From: Chlorobiaceae bacterium
GTDB lineage: Bacteria; Bacteroidota; Ignavibacteria; UBA10030; SZUA-254
Length of the DNA: 64,000 bases
Assembly: GCA_013824245.1 (NCBI GenBank)
Contig: PNNN01000065.1
Coordinates: 62,001-126,000 of the forward strand
Direction: 5' to 3'
The stretch's first letter is position 1; the number at the start of each line of letters is the position of its first letter. A program made the translations under genes and the position numbers. Below, piece by piece: positions 44,238 through 53,944 of the stretch. Below the pieces are notes generated by a model that ran no database searches, was not told the origin of the DNA, and saw nothing but the letters and a program-made list of their open reading frames with translations.

Positions 44238-45383
44238 ATGGCACAAAAGACAAAAAAGAAAGTACAGGTAAAGCGGCCAGTAGCTAAACCGGAGCCGAAA
44301 GAATTTTCGATTGTCGATTTAGCGCGTGAGCTTAATTCCTTTAATGTTGATAATTATTGGGACCTTGGCAGATTTTTGGTCGATAAAGTTATGACGACCG
44401 CGCGAAAGCAAGGTATGTTCGAAGATCAGGTACTCAAGATGATATCTTCTCAACCCGGGATTAAATTTCCATTCTCGGTATTGAAACAGTGCCAGCAATA
44501 TTATTCATATTATCCCGACGTAAAAAAACGCGCGTTACCGGAAGTATTCTATTTTGATTTAGCTACAAAAATTGATGAATCAAAGCGTCGCGATCAATAT
44601 GAAAAGATGGCGCTCGATTTTAAATGGACGATTTCTGATCTGAGGAAAAAGATTCATGATGACGATCTTGCAAGACGGTTGGATGAACGAACGAAGTACG
44701 GATTCGATTTAAAAGAACGGAATGTGTGGTCATTCGACGCTCCTGATCCAAGATTTGGTAAAGTAAATTTCAAAGGTAGGTTACCCGGACAAATAATTGC
44801 CAACGCACTTTTTTATTACACAAAAAGCGGTGATTACATTGTCGATCCGTTTGCAGGTAGTGGTACGTTAGCTGATATTATTGATTCAGTTAGTTACTAT
44901 CAGGATAGAAAGTATAAGTTATATGATTCGAACCCTGTTGATGAGAGGATATCCAGAAATAATATTCTGCTCACAGGAATTCCGGAACAATCGTCAGCAG
45001 TTGATTATATATTCTTAGATCCGCCGGCAGAGTTTACACAAAAAGACACATCGTCTGATTTTGAAGTAAGTATGGATGCGGCACGAGCAGATTTTCTATT
45101 GAAGTTCAAGGGCATTATCAGAGAATGCGGCCGCGTTCTAAAATCAGGTGGAAAAGTTTCTATAATCATGGAGCCGGCATTTGCCGGAAAAGAATTTATA
45201 GATTTTCCAAACGAAGTAACTCATCTTTTCCGCGAGATGGGTTTTAAAGGAATCGGAAAAGTTTATATGCCCAAACGTTCAAGCGAAAGTGCCGTTAAGA
45301 TGGCGGCAGGTATTGCAGAAGTAAAAGGTATTAGAGCGTTAACTTCTGATTGCCGCGAAATGCTGACGTTTCAAAAATCATAA
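44238..45383 (+). CDS. Orphan methyltransferase-like protein with DUF1016_N-like region
   Basis: 381 residues. N-terminus is Lys-rich (MAQKTKKK). Residues about 25-130 resemble the DUF1016_N fold ('NVDNYWDLGRFLVDKVM', 'FPFSVLKQCQQYYSYYP'). The C-terminal half has a SAM-binding motif I-like 'VDPFAGSGTLADII' (about 211) and a motif IV-like 'FLDPPAEF' (about 263), in the order of gamma-class amino-methyltransferases. The usual aromatic after DPP is replaced by Ala, so activity is uncertain. 'RVLKSGGKVSIIMEP' fits the Rossmann core. No restriction enzyme or specificity subunit lies nearby. Confidence 0.6.
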   Translation: MAQKTKKKVQVKRPVAKPEPKEFSIVDLARELNSFNVDNYWDLGRFLVDKVMTTARKQGMFEDQVLKMISSQPGIKFPFSVLKQCQQYYSYYPDVKKRALPEVFYFDLATKIDESKRRDQYEKMALDFKWTISDLRKKIHDDDLARRLDERTKYGFDLKERNVWSFDAPDPRFGKVNFKGRLPGQIIANALFYYTKSGDYIVDPFAGSGTLADIIDSVSYYQDRKYKLYDSNPVDERISRNNILLTGIPEQSSAVDYIFLDPPAEFTQKDTSSDFEVSMDAARADFLLKFKGIIRECGRVLKSGGKVSIIMEPAFAGKEFIDFPNEVTHLFREMGFKGIGKVYMPKRSSESAVKMAAGIAEVKGIRALTSDCREMLTFQKS

Positions 45384-45424
45384 ATTAGTTAAAGCACTTA
45401 ACTACTCAAGTACTTATATACTCT

Positions 45425-45497
45425 GGACAGGTAGCTCAGTTGGTAGAGCAACGGCCTGAAAAGCCGTGTGTCGCCAGTTCAATTCTGGCCCTGTCCA
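45425..45497 (+). tRNA. tRNA-Phe (GAA)
   Basis: 73-nt tRNA with acceptor GGACAGG/CCTGTCC, anticodon stem ACGGC/GCCGT with loop CTGAAAA (anticodon GAA), T-arm GTTCAATTC. CCA not encoded. A bidirectional terminator follows immediately. Confidence 0.96.
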
Positions 45498-45501
45498 CAA
45501 C

Positions 45502-45535
45502 AAAAAAAGTGTTAGTTGTAACTAACACTTTTTTT
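45502..45535. terminator. Bidirectional terminator after tRNA-Phe
   Basis: AAAAAAAGTGTTAGTT (45502-45517) is the exact reverse complement of AACTAACACTTTTTTT (45520-45535), so it can terminate on either strand. Confidence 0.85.
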
Positions 45536-46146
45536 ATTAGGAGGCGTTCCCAGATATTCTCACCTAAGTCCACCTCATTGTCATACCCGATTTGAAGTAG
45601 ATACACAAATCCAGCAAGATTAATCTAAATTATCAATAAAATCGACTTGGTGCGAAAGTTAGACAGAATCATTTTCTGCAATTTATGTCATTCGTGTAAA
45701 TAATCTAATATACCCCAGAATCAAACGATAATTCGCAAATATAAAAATATTATCACCGTTTCAACAGTAATTTATCTATTGAAACATTTAGTCCTAAATT
45801 GTCCAGTAAAAATATTTTTAAATATCAAATAATTTTTGCTAATGCAATTTTTGTCTTGACTTTTATATAAAAGGTGTTTACATTTTAAGCATAATATTTA
45901 GCCATGGGAAATTAGAGCTGGTTTTACTGTTGAGAAGAGTGACTATCTTCAAATCTAATTGCCAATCTGAAAAGTAGTTTATCAAAAGAATATAAAATAA
46001 TCTCATCCCAATATTGCGTGTTTTTTAAAAAAACGCATTCGTGCTAATTTTTATCTGTAAAAATTGATTTGGGAGAGTTAGATCGAACATAGAGGGTAAT
46101 TCTATTTAACTAACAATATCAATAACAATTTCATGGGGGTAATAAC
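45536..46146. other. 611-bp intergenic region before the giant secreted protein
   Basis: No coding signal. Carries a GTTTCAA/TTGAAAC hairpin (45758-45764/45779-45785), the likely promoter at 45856-45884 and a leader of about 255 nt. Within the leader, an imperfect GCGTGTTTTTT/AAAAAAACGC hairpin lies near 46017-46038. Confidence 0.6.
45856..45884 (+). promoter_or_regulatory. Candidate sigma-70-type promoter for the 46-57 kb cluster
   Basis: TTGACT at 45856-45861, exact 17-nt spacer, TACATT at 45879-45884 (four of six matches to TATAAT). It implies a 5' UTR of roughly 255 nt before the ATG at 46147. Confidence 0.5.
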
Positions 46147-49100
46147 ATGAAACGTTTTTTCTTTTTTCTTTTTGTACTCATTCTGGTACAATCTCTGGCT
46201 ACATTTACATTGTGTGCTCAGCAAAAACCGGGGGTAGCATCACCAATGTCAGATATCGCAATGCCATCTACAAATACGATGGAAATAAATAAACAAAGTG
46301 TGCCTTCGGAGTTGAACTCTATTTTGAGTGTTTCGTCTGTGTCGATAGCAGGCGGTGACAGACTTGTTGCGACTCAGTATACTGATGGTAGCTGGGGATG
46401 GCCTCTTACCGCGCCGCCAACGTATCCAAACATCATTGGACCAATCGCGATGGGTCTTGCGCAAGCGTACCAGCAAACCGGACTCTCAAACCATCGCACA
46501 GGTCTGGCAAACGCAGGTACATATCTTCTTTCAAAAACTAATAACTTTTCACCGTCTGACGGTTACCTTGCTGCACAGCTTGATAAAATCTTTGGGGTAA
46601 CAACATATATAAGTCATGTGAAGACTAACTTCTATGATAAACTTGCAACAGGAACATATGACCGTTTGGGATTAGGAACACTATACACAACCGCGAGTTA
46701 TGTAAGCAAGATTCGCACTGATCGGGCAAACCAAGGTATCCCTAATATGGCAGCGTGGGATATTGGGATGGGTCTCGTTGGTGCAGCGATGTGTAATGTA
46801 GGCACTTCAGAATGGATCGCTGGTGTCAAGGCAGAAATCGATGAACTGAATGGCGCCGCATGGTACGATGTCATTGGTTTAGCTGGAGCGGTGTACGGTC
46901 TAGCGTACGTCAACGAAGACTTCGACCCCACTGCGGGTGAGCACGCTGCCGCAAGTAATATCAATGACCTTGCCGCTATTCTTGCAGGATACCAAATTGA
47001 AGGCGGCGGTTTCACTTGGAATTCTAATTATGTAATTCCCAATGATGGGAACGAAACGATTCAGGAAACAGGATATTCTATCCTTGCCCTTAATGAAGTA
47101 AACCGTGCAACGTATCTCACGAACATTGCGGGTGCTGCGGATTACATGATGGGCGTACAGTTAGGGACAGGGGGTTGGGAAAATTATACCGGCTCCGGAG
47201 AGAATAATGAGGTAACAGCCGAAGCATTATGGGGAATTTCTGCCGCTTACCCGGCGCCTGTTTATAATGTTACCAAGGATGTTTATTATCCAACAATTCA
47301 AGCAGCGGTAAACGACGCCTCAGCCGGTAATTTAATTGAACTTGCAGCAACAACACACCCTTCTGGCGGAGTAACGATCACTATCGATAAATCTCTTACA
47401 ATCATTGGTGTCGGCGAGGCGAGCACTTTCATAGATGTCAGTACTAACGGAGCTGCATGGGGAATACATGTAAAAAGTTCAAATGTAACGATGAAGAAAT
47501 TTACCATAATACCTGCAACTGCAGCAACTAACGGTGGATATCCAATTCATGTTGCACCTGAGCCACCTGTTCCCGGTTCGGAATTAAGTAATCTTATATT
47601 ACAAAATATTTCAGTGAATGGTTCAAAGAGAACCGGCATAGACGTGCATGGTGTAAATAATGCGAATATCAGTTTTATCAACTCAACGAATGCCACCGGT
47701 GGAAATGGTTTGCAATTAACCGGAGTTGTTGGCGCTAATCTATCGAATATCACAACATCAGGAAATGCGTGGGGAGGAGTTGCAGTTTATAATTCAGGTC
47801 CGACGCTTTTAAACAGAGGATCAAGTAATATTACAATCGACGGTATTACTTCGAGTATATCGGAACTAAATAAATTTTATACTCAAGCCGATTACGGTTT
47901 ATTGATTACTAATATTACCGCAACTGGTTTTAATTATAAGGTGAGGAATAGTTCAACAGTTGCATTATCTGCATACATTTGGTATCAAATCACTCAATTG
48001 AATGCATTAGCATTAGCGGTTGCGTTACCTTCGCCGTCCTATTCTACAATTCAATCGATTGCCGATAATAGTTGGTTCGTAGGACCGGGATTGACTATCG
48101 GCGCGGCGATTAATGCAGTTCTAACCGGGGATTTAATTAATATTGCTTCCGGCATTTACATCGAAGGTAATCCTCAGATAGTAATAAATAAAAATATTAC
48201 GATCGTGGGTGAGAACAAAGCTTCAACAATTATTATTCCGGCTCAAAACACCGGAAATAGCGGAGACTCGCGTGGATGGTTCTTAATAAATTCCGGGTAT
48301 AATTTTAATCTCAGTAATGTAACACTCGATGGTTCAGGAAAACTTATCAACATAGGAATTCTTTCGCGAGGAACAGGAACGATAAATAACAACATATTTA
48401 AAAATATCGGTTATAATCCAAGTGGTCCTGATTATGCAGGTCGAGGTATAGCATTTTACAATGTAAATATGTCTATTACAAACAACACCCTGATAAACAT
48501 CGGACGCATTGGAATTTACATGTACGGTTCAAGTGTTACAAACGGTATAATCTCAGGTAACAACTTTACAGGAAAAGGTGATGGTAATTGGCTGGATTAC
48601 GGTATTGAAATTGAAGGCGGCGCTCATGCAACAATTACTGGTAACACGATAACTAATTGCACAGGTGTTGCATCGGTTGATGGTTCAACTTCTGCCGGCA
48701 TGTTAATAACAACTTACTTTACTCTTGGCGCGCAAGCAACTCTCACCGACAATACTTTCAACAATAATTACGTTGGTGTGGCAGTTGGTTATCTACCAGA
48801 TGACCAAAGTACTGTTGTGGCTCACAATAACAATTTTTCAGGGAATACCGGTTATGGAATTTTCAGCACAAATCCATTTGTCAACGCAACATATAATTAT
48901 TGGGGAACCCTCCATGGACCGCAAGACAACACTGGTACATTAGAAGTTCCACGACATCCGAAGCCAACGGTCGCTGATATGAAAAACGCTGTACCGGCTC
49001 CGAACCTCGGTAATGCTGTGAGTGAGAATGTTGACTACTTCCCATGGATAGGACCTGCGAGTCAGAACGCACAAGGAGGCGGGATATGGGCAGCAGGTTT

Positions 49101-51096
49101 TGTTAATCCGACATCAAATCCAATATTTGCCGGATTTGATCCAGCAGCGCTTGATGGTGTAGACGGTAGAGATACAGTTGCGCCACCGCCACCACCGAGT
49201 GATTATCTCTATCTGTATTTCCTACTTGCGCCGGGACAACCATTGGAGAACTATTCTCATGACGTCAAGAAGGAAGAAGCAAGTCTCGCAACCGTGGCTA
49301 AACATTGGGACCTGAAGGCATTAACAGATCACACAAGTGAACTTGTTACTATAGAATTCCCTATAGTGGGATTACCAAGTGGATTCAAACCTACATTGTA
49401 TGAACTCGCAACAGGTAAATATAGAAATCTAAGAGATGATCCATTTTATGAATATACATCGCCAGCGACAGAAACACCGTCAAGTTTCCTTATTTTGATC
49501 GGCGATAGCACGAAACCAACTGTAACAGTGGCAACACCAAATGGTGGAGAGTTCTTGGTAGTAGGTCAACCTTATAACATCACATGGACTTCAAGTGATG
49601 GTACTGGTGTACTCAGACACTACATTTACTATTCGCTAACAGGGGCAGCGCCTTATACATTCATAGACTCTACAAACGGCAATGTCTATTCCTACAACTG
49701 GACACCGGACGCAGCATCGAGCGGTGCAAGCATAAAAGTTATAGCACGCGATTCAGTAATGAATGAAGAAAGTGATATAAGCAATCACACATTCCAAATT
49801 CTTGCGACAAATAGTATCGCATACAATGCTGTTGCTGGATGGAACTTAGTAAGCCCTGCAATGCAGCAAACCGACATGACACCTGTTGGAATATTCGGTG
49901 ACGACTATAGTGTACCATATTATACATTTCAGTACAATCCTTTGTCGGGTTATTCCGTTCCATCAACATTAAATATGGGACAGGGATATTGGCTCGGATC
50001 AAATTCTTCGGCAACTATCGATGCAGTGGGAACACCGTTGATAACTGTAAATCGTTTGCTATCAAATGGTTTCAATATTATCGGTAATCCATTTGCTGTC
50101 ACTATGCTGAAAGATAGTTTGAAATTCACAAATGGAGTTATTACTAAAACGATGGTGGAAGCAGCCGTAGCGGGTTGGTTATCGAATGTACTATACGGTT
50201 ACAATGGAAGCGGATATATAGTTGAAAACTCAACTCTTGGCATCTGGAAAGGTTATTGGATACCTATGCTGAGCGATGGTATTACGATACAATATACACC
50301 GAGCGTTACTACTCCGACTCCAAAGATATCTACTGTAATTGCAGAAGCCACACCAACCAATTGGAATATTGATCTTGAAGCTAAATTAACAATACAAAAT
50401 GATAGTTACTTAGATAACATAGCTTCATTTGGAGTACATGAAGAGGCAACCGATGGATTCGATCCGATATACGATGCACCTCGCCCACCGCGAAGTCCAT
50501 CGAATGAATTTATCGAAATCAGTTTCCAGATCAACGCACAGAATTATCCAATGCTTGTTGGAGCAAATTATGCGCGTGATTATAAAAAATCTGATAATCC
50601 TATTTGGGAATTCGTGGTTGCAAATTCCAAAGAAGGAACGATCAATCTTCATTGGGACAACGAAGCTATCAGTAAATTAACTTCAGATGTTAAAATTGAA
50701 TTGTATGATGTTAGCGCAAATCGCGTTATTGATATGAAGAAAGTGAATTATTATTCGTACGAACAAATCGGTACGAACAGAAAATTCACGATAAATAAAA
50801 TCGATCGGGTAATTCCAACTGCATTCGAACTTATCCAGAATTATCCGAATCCATTCAATCCGACAACAACTATTAGATATGCATTGCCTTTCAATGCGAA
50901 CGTAAGTGTACAGGTTTATGATTTTGTGGGTCGTAAAGTTGCCACTTTGGTAGAAGCAAGACAAGAAGCAGGATATCACGAAGTGAAATTCGATGCATCG
51001 CAGATATCAAGCGGATTATATTTCTATCATATGATTGCAATTGGTGAGAATGGCAAGCAATTCAATGATTCAAAGAAGATGATGCTGCTGAAATAA
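46147..51096 (+). CDS. Giant secreted multidomain protein with alpha-toroid, beta-helix and sorting-type C-terminus
   Basis: 1649 residues. Signal peptide ends 'TLCA' before QQKPG. Residues about 60-375 are terpenoid-cyclase/prenyltransferase-like toroid repeats ('DGSWGWPL', 'GTGGWENYTGSG'). From about 379 a DUF1565/pectate-lyase-like right-handed beta-helix starts ('YPTIQAAVNDASAGNLIEL', 'SLTIIGVGEAST'); a second begins near 655 ('LTIGAAINAVLTGDLI'). An Ig-like domain ('PNGGEFLVVGQPYNITW') begins near 1125, then a 'GWNLVSPAMQ' module, and a domain shared with the two following genes (nucleotides about 50370-50690). The tail is a sorting domain with 'NYPNPFNPTTTI' (near 1566) ending KKMMLLK. 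Likely surface-attached, binding or processing polysaccharide. Confidence 0.82.
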   Translation: MKRFFFFLFVLILVQSLATFTLCAQQKPGVASPMSDIAMPSTNTMEINKQSVPSELNSILSVSSVSIAGGDRLVATQYTDGSWGWPLTAPPTYPNIIGPIAMGLAQAYQQTGLSNHRTGLANAGTYLLSKTNNFSPSDGYLAAQLDKIFGVTTYISHVKTNFYDKLATGTYDRLGLGTLYTTASYVSKIRTDRANQGIPNMAAWDIGMGLVGAAMCNVGTSEWIAGVKAEIDELNGAAWYDVIGLAGAVYGLAYVNEDFDPTAGEHAAASNINDLAAILAGYQIEGGGFTWNSNYVIPNDGNETIQETGYSILALNEVNRATYLTNIAGAADYMMGVQLGTGGWENYTGSGENNEVTAEALWGISAAYPAPVYNVTKDVYYPTIQAAVNDASAGNLIELAATTHPSGGVTITIDKSLTIIGVGEASTFIDVSTNGAAWGIHVKSSNVTMKKFTIIPATAATNGGYPIHVAPEPPVPGSELSNLILQNISVNGSKRTGIDVHGVNNANISFINSTNATGGNGLQLTGVVGANLSNITTSGNAWGGVAVYNSGPTLLNRGSSNITIDGITSSISELNKFYTQADYGLLITNITATGFNYKVRNSSTVALSAYIWYQITQLNALALAVALPSPSYSTIQSIADNSWFVGPGLTIGAAINAVLTGDLINIASGIYIEGNPQIVINKNITIVGENKASTIIIPAQNTGNSGDSRGWFLINSGYNFNLSNVTLDGSGKLINIGILSRGTGTINNNIFKNIGYNPSGPDYAGRGIAFYNVNMSITNNTLINIGRIGIYMYGSSVTNGIISGNNFTGKGDGNWLDYGIEIEGGAHATITGNTITNCTGVASVDGSTSAGMLITTYFTLGAQATLTDNTFNNNYVGVAVGYLPDDQSTVVAHNNNFSGNTGYGIFSTNPFVNATYNYWGTLHGPQDNTGTLEVPRHPKPTVADMKNAVPAPNLGNAVSENVDYFPWIGPASQNAQGGGIWAAGFVNPTSNPIFAGFDPAALDGVDGRDTVAPPPPPSDYLYLYFLLAPGQPLENYSHDVKKEEASLATVAKHWDLKALTDHTSELVTIEFPIVGLPSGFKPTLYELATGKYRNLRDDPFYEYTSPATETPSSFLILIGDSTKPTVTVATPNGGEFLVVGQPYNITWTSSDGTGVLRHYIYYSLTGAAPYTFIDSTNGNVYSYNWTPDAASSGASIKVIARDSVMNEESDISNHTFQILATNSIAYNAVAGWNLVSPAMQQTDMTPVGIFGDDYSVPYYTFQYNPLSGYSVPSTLNMGQGYWLGSNSSATIDAVGTPLITVNRLLSNGFNIIGNPFAVTMLKDSLKFTNGVITKTMVEAAVAGWLSNVLYGYNGSGYIVENSTLGIWKGYWIPMLSDGITIQYTPSVTTPTPKISTVIAEATPTNWNIDLEAKLTIQNDSYLDNIASFGVHEEATDGFDPIYDAPRPPRSPSNEFIEISFQINAQNYPMLVGANYARDYKKSDNPIWEFVVANSKEGTINLHWDNEAISKLTSDVKIELYDVSANRVIDMKKVNYYSYEQIGTNRKFTINKIDRVIPTAFELIQNYPNPFNPTTTIRYALPFNANVSVQVYDFVGRKVATLVEARQEAGYHEVKFDASQISSGLYFYHMIAIGENGKQFNDSKKMMLLK

Positions 51097-51111
51097 AATT
51101 AGGTGGATAGG

Positions 51112-51143
51112 AATCTTCCCCCGCAGAAATGCGGGGGAAGATT
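51112..51143 (+). terminator. 14-bp hairpin with GAAA tetraloop between secreted genes
   Basis: AATCTTCCCCCGCA (51112-51125), loop GAAA, TGCGGGGGAAGATT (51130-51143). No long T-run follows, so it may be a partial terminator or mRNA stabiliser tuning the ratio of the first gene to those downstream. Confidence 0.55.
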
Positions 51144-51179
51144 TGTTCTATTTGTTGGTCCATTAACTATAATTCAGAT

Positions 51180-52847
51180 TTGAAAAAATTCTTTATCATA
51201 TCAATTGCGATTATCATATTTCAGTCTCAAGGGACTGGTTATGTACTTACATCAGGAATCGTATCTAAAAATAACATCGATTCGTTCACTATATCATCAT
51301 GGGCGTTGAGGTTGGTTGCAAATATCGGTTCGCTTAAAGATTCATCAACACAATTTGGTGTACAAGCCGATGCGACTCAGGAGTATGACATAGCTTATGA
51401 TATTCCTAAACCTCCCGATCCACCCGGAAATTTTATTCAGGCATATTTTCCACACTCTGGAGGCAATTGGCCCGATATGCTCGGTTCAAAATATTCAACG
51501 GATATTGTTGGTCCGTTAAAACCAAGTTGGCTATTAGAGGTTGTTACTACTTTGCCTTCCGGCAATGTTAGCTTAAGTTGGGACACAACAGAAATTAATA
51601 AATTGCCGTCAGGGTATAATTTGATAATGAGAGATTCATCTTCCGATTCCATAATATCACTCCGTTCTGTTTCATCATATAATTTTTTCTACGATAGACC
51701 TCGATTGTTTGTAATATGGATTGATTATTCTCAGAGTATCATTAATGTTGACGCCCAGTGGAATCTTATTTCAATTCCGAGGTTAATGCAGAATTGCATA
51801 AAAGCGGAATTGTTTCCGGATGCAATTTCAAAAGCGTTTTATTATGATGGAAGATATATTGCGCAGGAAACGCTCGAAGTAGGGAAAGGTTATTGGTTAA
51901 AATTTGCCGAGGCAAAATCTGTTGCAGTATCAGGAATCGCAATATCATCAAAAGAAATATCTCTCAATGAGGGCTGGAATTTGATAGGCACAATAGATAA
52001 AAATATCCCGGCACCATACGGTTACAATATCCCGGGTGGTTTTTTTCAATATCATCACGGTTATTCATTGGCAGATACATTAATACCGGGTAAGGGATAC
52101 TGGGTAAAAGCAAATCAAGCGGGGAGCATTGTTCTTAATTCTCAGTTATCTAATTCGAATTTGTTTTTAGTTGACAAGATTCGAGATAAATTTAATAAAC
52201 TCATTTTTAAAGATGATGTCGGTAACACTCAAGAACTTTATTTTGGTAAATCCCCGGATAATATCTCTCCCGAAATATTTGAACTTCCACCCGAGCCGCC
52301 GGATGGAATATTTGATGTTAGATATGCCTCGGGAAAATATCTCGAAACAATCGAAGAGGATCATCTCAAAGATATTTCGATAACGATATCATCCGGTAAC
52401 TATCCAATAACATTGATATGCGAAAATCACCAGCCCGGTGTTATAGCTGAAATAGATATTTGCGACGAAATATTTAAAAGTGATATGAGCAGTTCGATCG
52501 TAATCCCTTATCCTGTATCTGTTATTCGATTAAATATAATTGATGCAATTATTACTCCTGAAGATTTCAAGTTAAATCAAAACTATCCAAATCCATTCAA
52601 CCCCTCAACAACGATTGATTATGCAATTGCGGAAAAATCAATAGTCACTTTTAGCATTGTTGATATTTTGGGTAAGGAAATATCCAAATGGGAAAAAGGG
52701 TTGCTTCCTGCCGGGCAATACAGACATGTTATTGATGGAGACAAATTGCAGTTGAAAAGTGGTGTTTATTATTTTGTGGGCAAAACTCAACTACTAAGTA
52801 GCGGAAAGAATCAAACGATAACAAAAAAACTCATTTTTTTAAAATAA
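51180..52847 (+). CDS. Secreted protein with PNPF sorting-type C-terminus
   Basis: An upstream ATG at 51129 lies inside the hairpin and gives a poor N-terminus. TTG at 51180 gives a clean signal peptide (KKFFIISIAIIIFQSQ) and 555 residues, but has no clear Shine-Dalgarno, so the start is uncertain. Residues near the N-terminus carry the domain shared with its neighbours ('QFGVQADATQEYDIAYDIP'). Two 'WNLISIP/GWNLIGT' modules follow, then a second, weaker FELPPEPP-type copy. The sorting domain 'NYPNPFNPSTTI' and end KKLIFLK match the upstream protein. Function unknown. Confidence 0.75.
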   Translation: MKKFFIISIAIIIFQSQGTGYVLTSGIVSKNNIDSFTISSWALRLVANIGSLKDSSTQFGVQADATQEYDIAYDIPKPPDPPGNFIQAYFPHSGGNWPDMLGSKYSTDIVGPLKPSWLLEVVTTLPSGNVSLSWDTTEINKLPSGYNLIMRDSSSDSIISLRSVSSYNFFYDRPRLFVIWIDYSQSIINVDAQWNLISIPRLMQNCIKAELFPDAISKAFYYDGRYIAQETLEVGKGYWLKFAEAKSVAVSGIAISSKEISLNEGWNLIGTIDKNIPAPYGYNIPGGFFQYHHGYSLADTLIPGKGYWVKANQAGSIVLNSQLSNSNLFLVDKIRDKFNKLIFKDDVGNTQELYFGKSPDNISPEIFELPPEPPDGIFDVRYASGKYLETIEEDHLKDISITISSGNYPITLICENHQPGVIAEIDICDEIFKSDMSSSIVIPYPVSVIRLNIIDAIITPEDFKLNQNYPNPFNPSTTIDYAIAEKSIVTFSIVDILGKEISKWEKGLLPAGQYRHVIDGDKLQLKSGVYYFVGKTQLLSSGKNQTITKKLIFLK

Positions 52848-52861
52848 CATAAGACATATTT

Positions 52862-53899
52862 ATGAAAAAACGGTTATTTATTTTCCTTATTCCGATCATA
52901 ATGATTCTCGATGTCGAGCTTGTCAATGCTCAGCCGACTTATGATCATTGGAATATTTTAATCAAAGCGCAAAATAGCCAGATTAATGATTCGTTGGCGA
53001 ATTTTGGTATTCGTCCGGATGCAACCTCAGATTTCGATAATGCATACGATATACCTCGGCCTCCACGTGCACCATCGGGTAATTATCTCGAAGTATATTT
53101 CCCGCACTCTGGTTCTAATTTTCCGCCTCTTTTAGGAAGTAAATATGCCGTCGATTTTCAGGGACCTATCGATCCAACCTGGAATTTTAGTGTTGAAGCG
53201 TCTCTTGCCGGTCCAATATCGTTAACCTGGGACATGAGTTATTTAAACTCGATTGAGGAACGGCTTCAATTATTTCTGCTCGATCTTACAAACGGGAATC
53301 TGATCGATATGCGAGCAAATGAAATTTATACATTTAGTTATACTGCCAAGCGAGACTTTCAAATCATTGGTGCTGTCAATGTTGGATTTAAATATATTAT
53401 GGAAGGATTCTGGAATGGTACTGCCCAAGTCAGAGATACAGTTTCCGGTTATCTGGCTCAATCGGTTTTTCCATTTTCGTTTATAGATTCATCACAATAT
53501 TATTTATCATCTTCCGGAACAGGAAGATTTATATTTAAAAATGCCGTATCGGGAAATTATTATTTCGTTATCCGTCATAGAAATCATATTGAAATTTGGA
53601 CTTCCATCAGTTTGGACATTGTAAAAGGAACAACCTCATTTACAGAGTACGACTTCACAAATCATGCTGACGCCGCTTTTGGTAGTGGAGCGTTAAAGCC
53701 GATCGGTGCGGTTTATGCAGCATGGGGTGGTGATGTTAATCAGGATGGAGTTATAGATTATTTAGATAGAAACATAACATGGAATAACCGCGGAATTAAT
53801 GGTCGATTGTCATCGGACTGTAATGGTGATAATAACACCGATGCAACTGACCTTGATATTGTTTTGAATAACAGGTACAAAACGATTCAAAAACCATAA
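52862..53899 (+). CDS. Secreted protein with dockerin-like calcium repeats
   Basis: 345 residues. Signal peptide ends 'VNA' before QPTYDHW. The domain shared with its neighbours ('NFGIRPDATSDFDNAYDIP') covers about 25-140. The C-terminus has two dockerin-like EF-hand loops, GDVNQDGVIDYLD and SDCNGDNNTDATD, each with the D-x-[ND]-x-D-x5-D spacing of calcium-binding dockerin repeats. It lacks the PNPF sorting tail of the other three proteins in the cluster. It starts 14 bp after the preceding stop. Dockerins dock onto cohesin domains; the next gene has a possible cohesin-like N-terminus. Confidence 0.72.
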   Translation: MKKRLFIFLIPIIMILDVELVNAQPTYDHWNILIKAQNSQINDSLANFGIRPDATSDFDNAYDIPRPPRAPSGNYLEVYFPHSGSNFPPLLGSKYAVDFQGPIDPTWNFSVEASLAGPISLTWDMSYLNSIEERLQLFLLDLTNGNLIDMRANEIYTFSYTAKRDFQIIGAVNVGFKYIMEGFWNGTAQVRDTVSGYLAQSVFPFSFIDSSQYYLSSSGTGRFIFKNAVSGNYYFVIRHRNHIEIWTSISLDIVKGTTSFTEYDFTNHADAAFGSGALKPIGAVYAAWGGDVNQDGVIDYLDRNITWNNRGINGRLSSDCNGDNNTDATDLDIVLNNRYKTIQKP

Positions 53900-53944
53900 A
53901 ATAAAAAAATCAGTCACCATGTGGATAAAAGCGAGATATCATTT

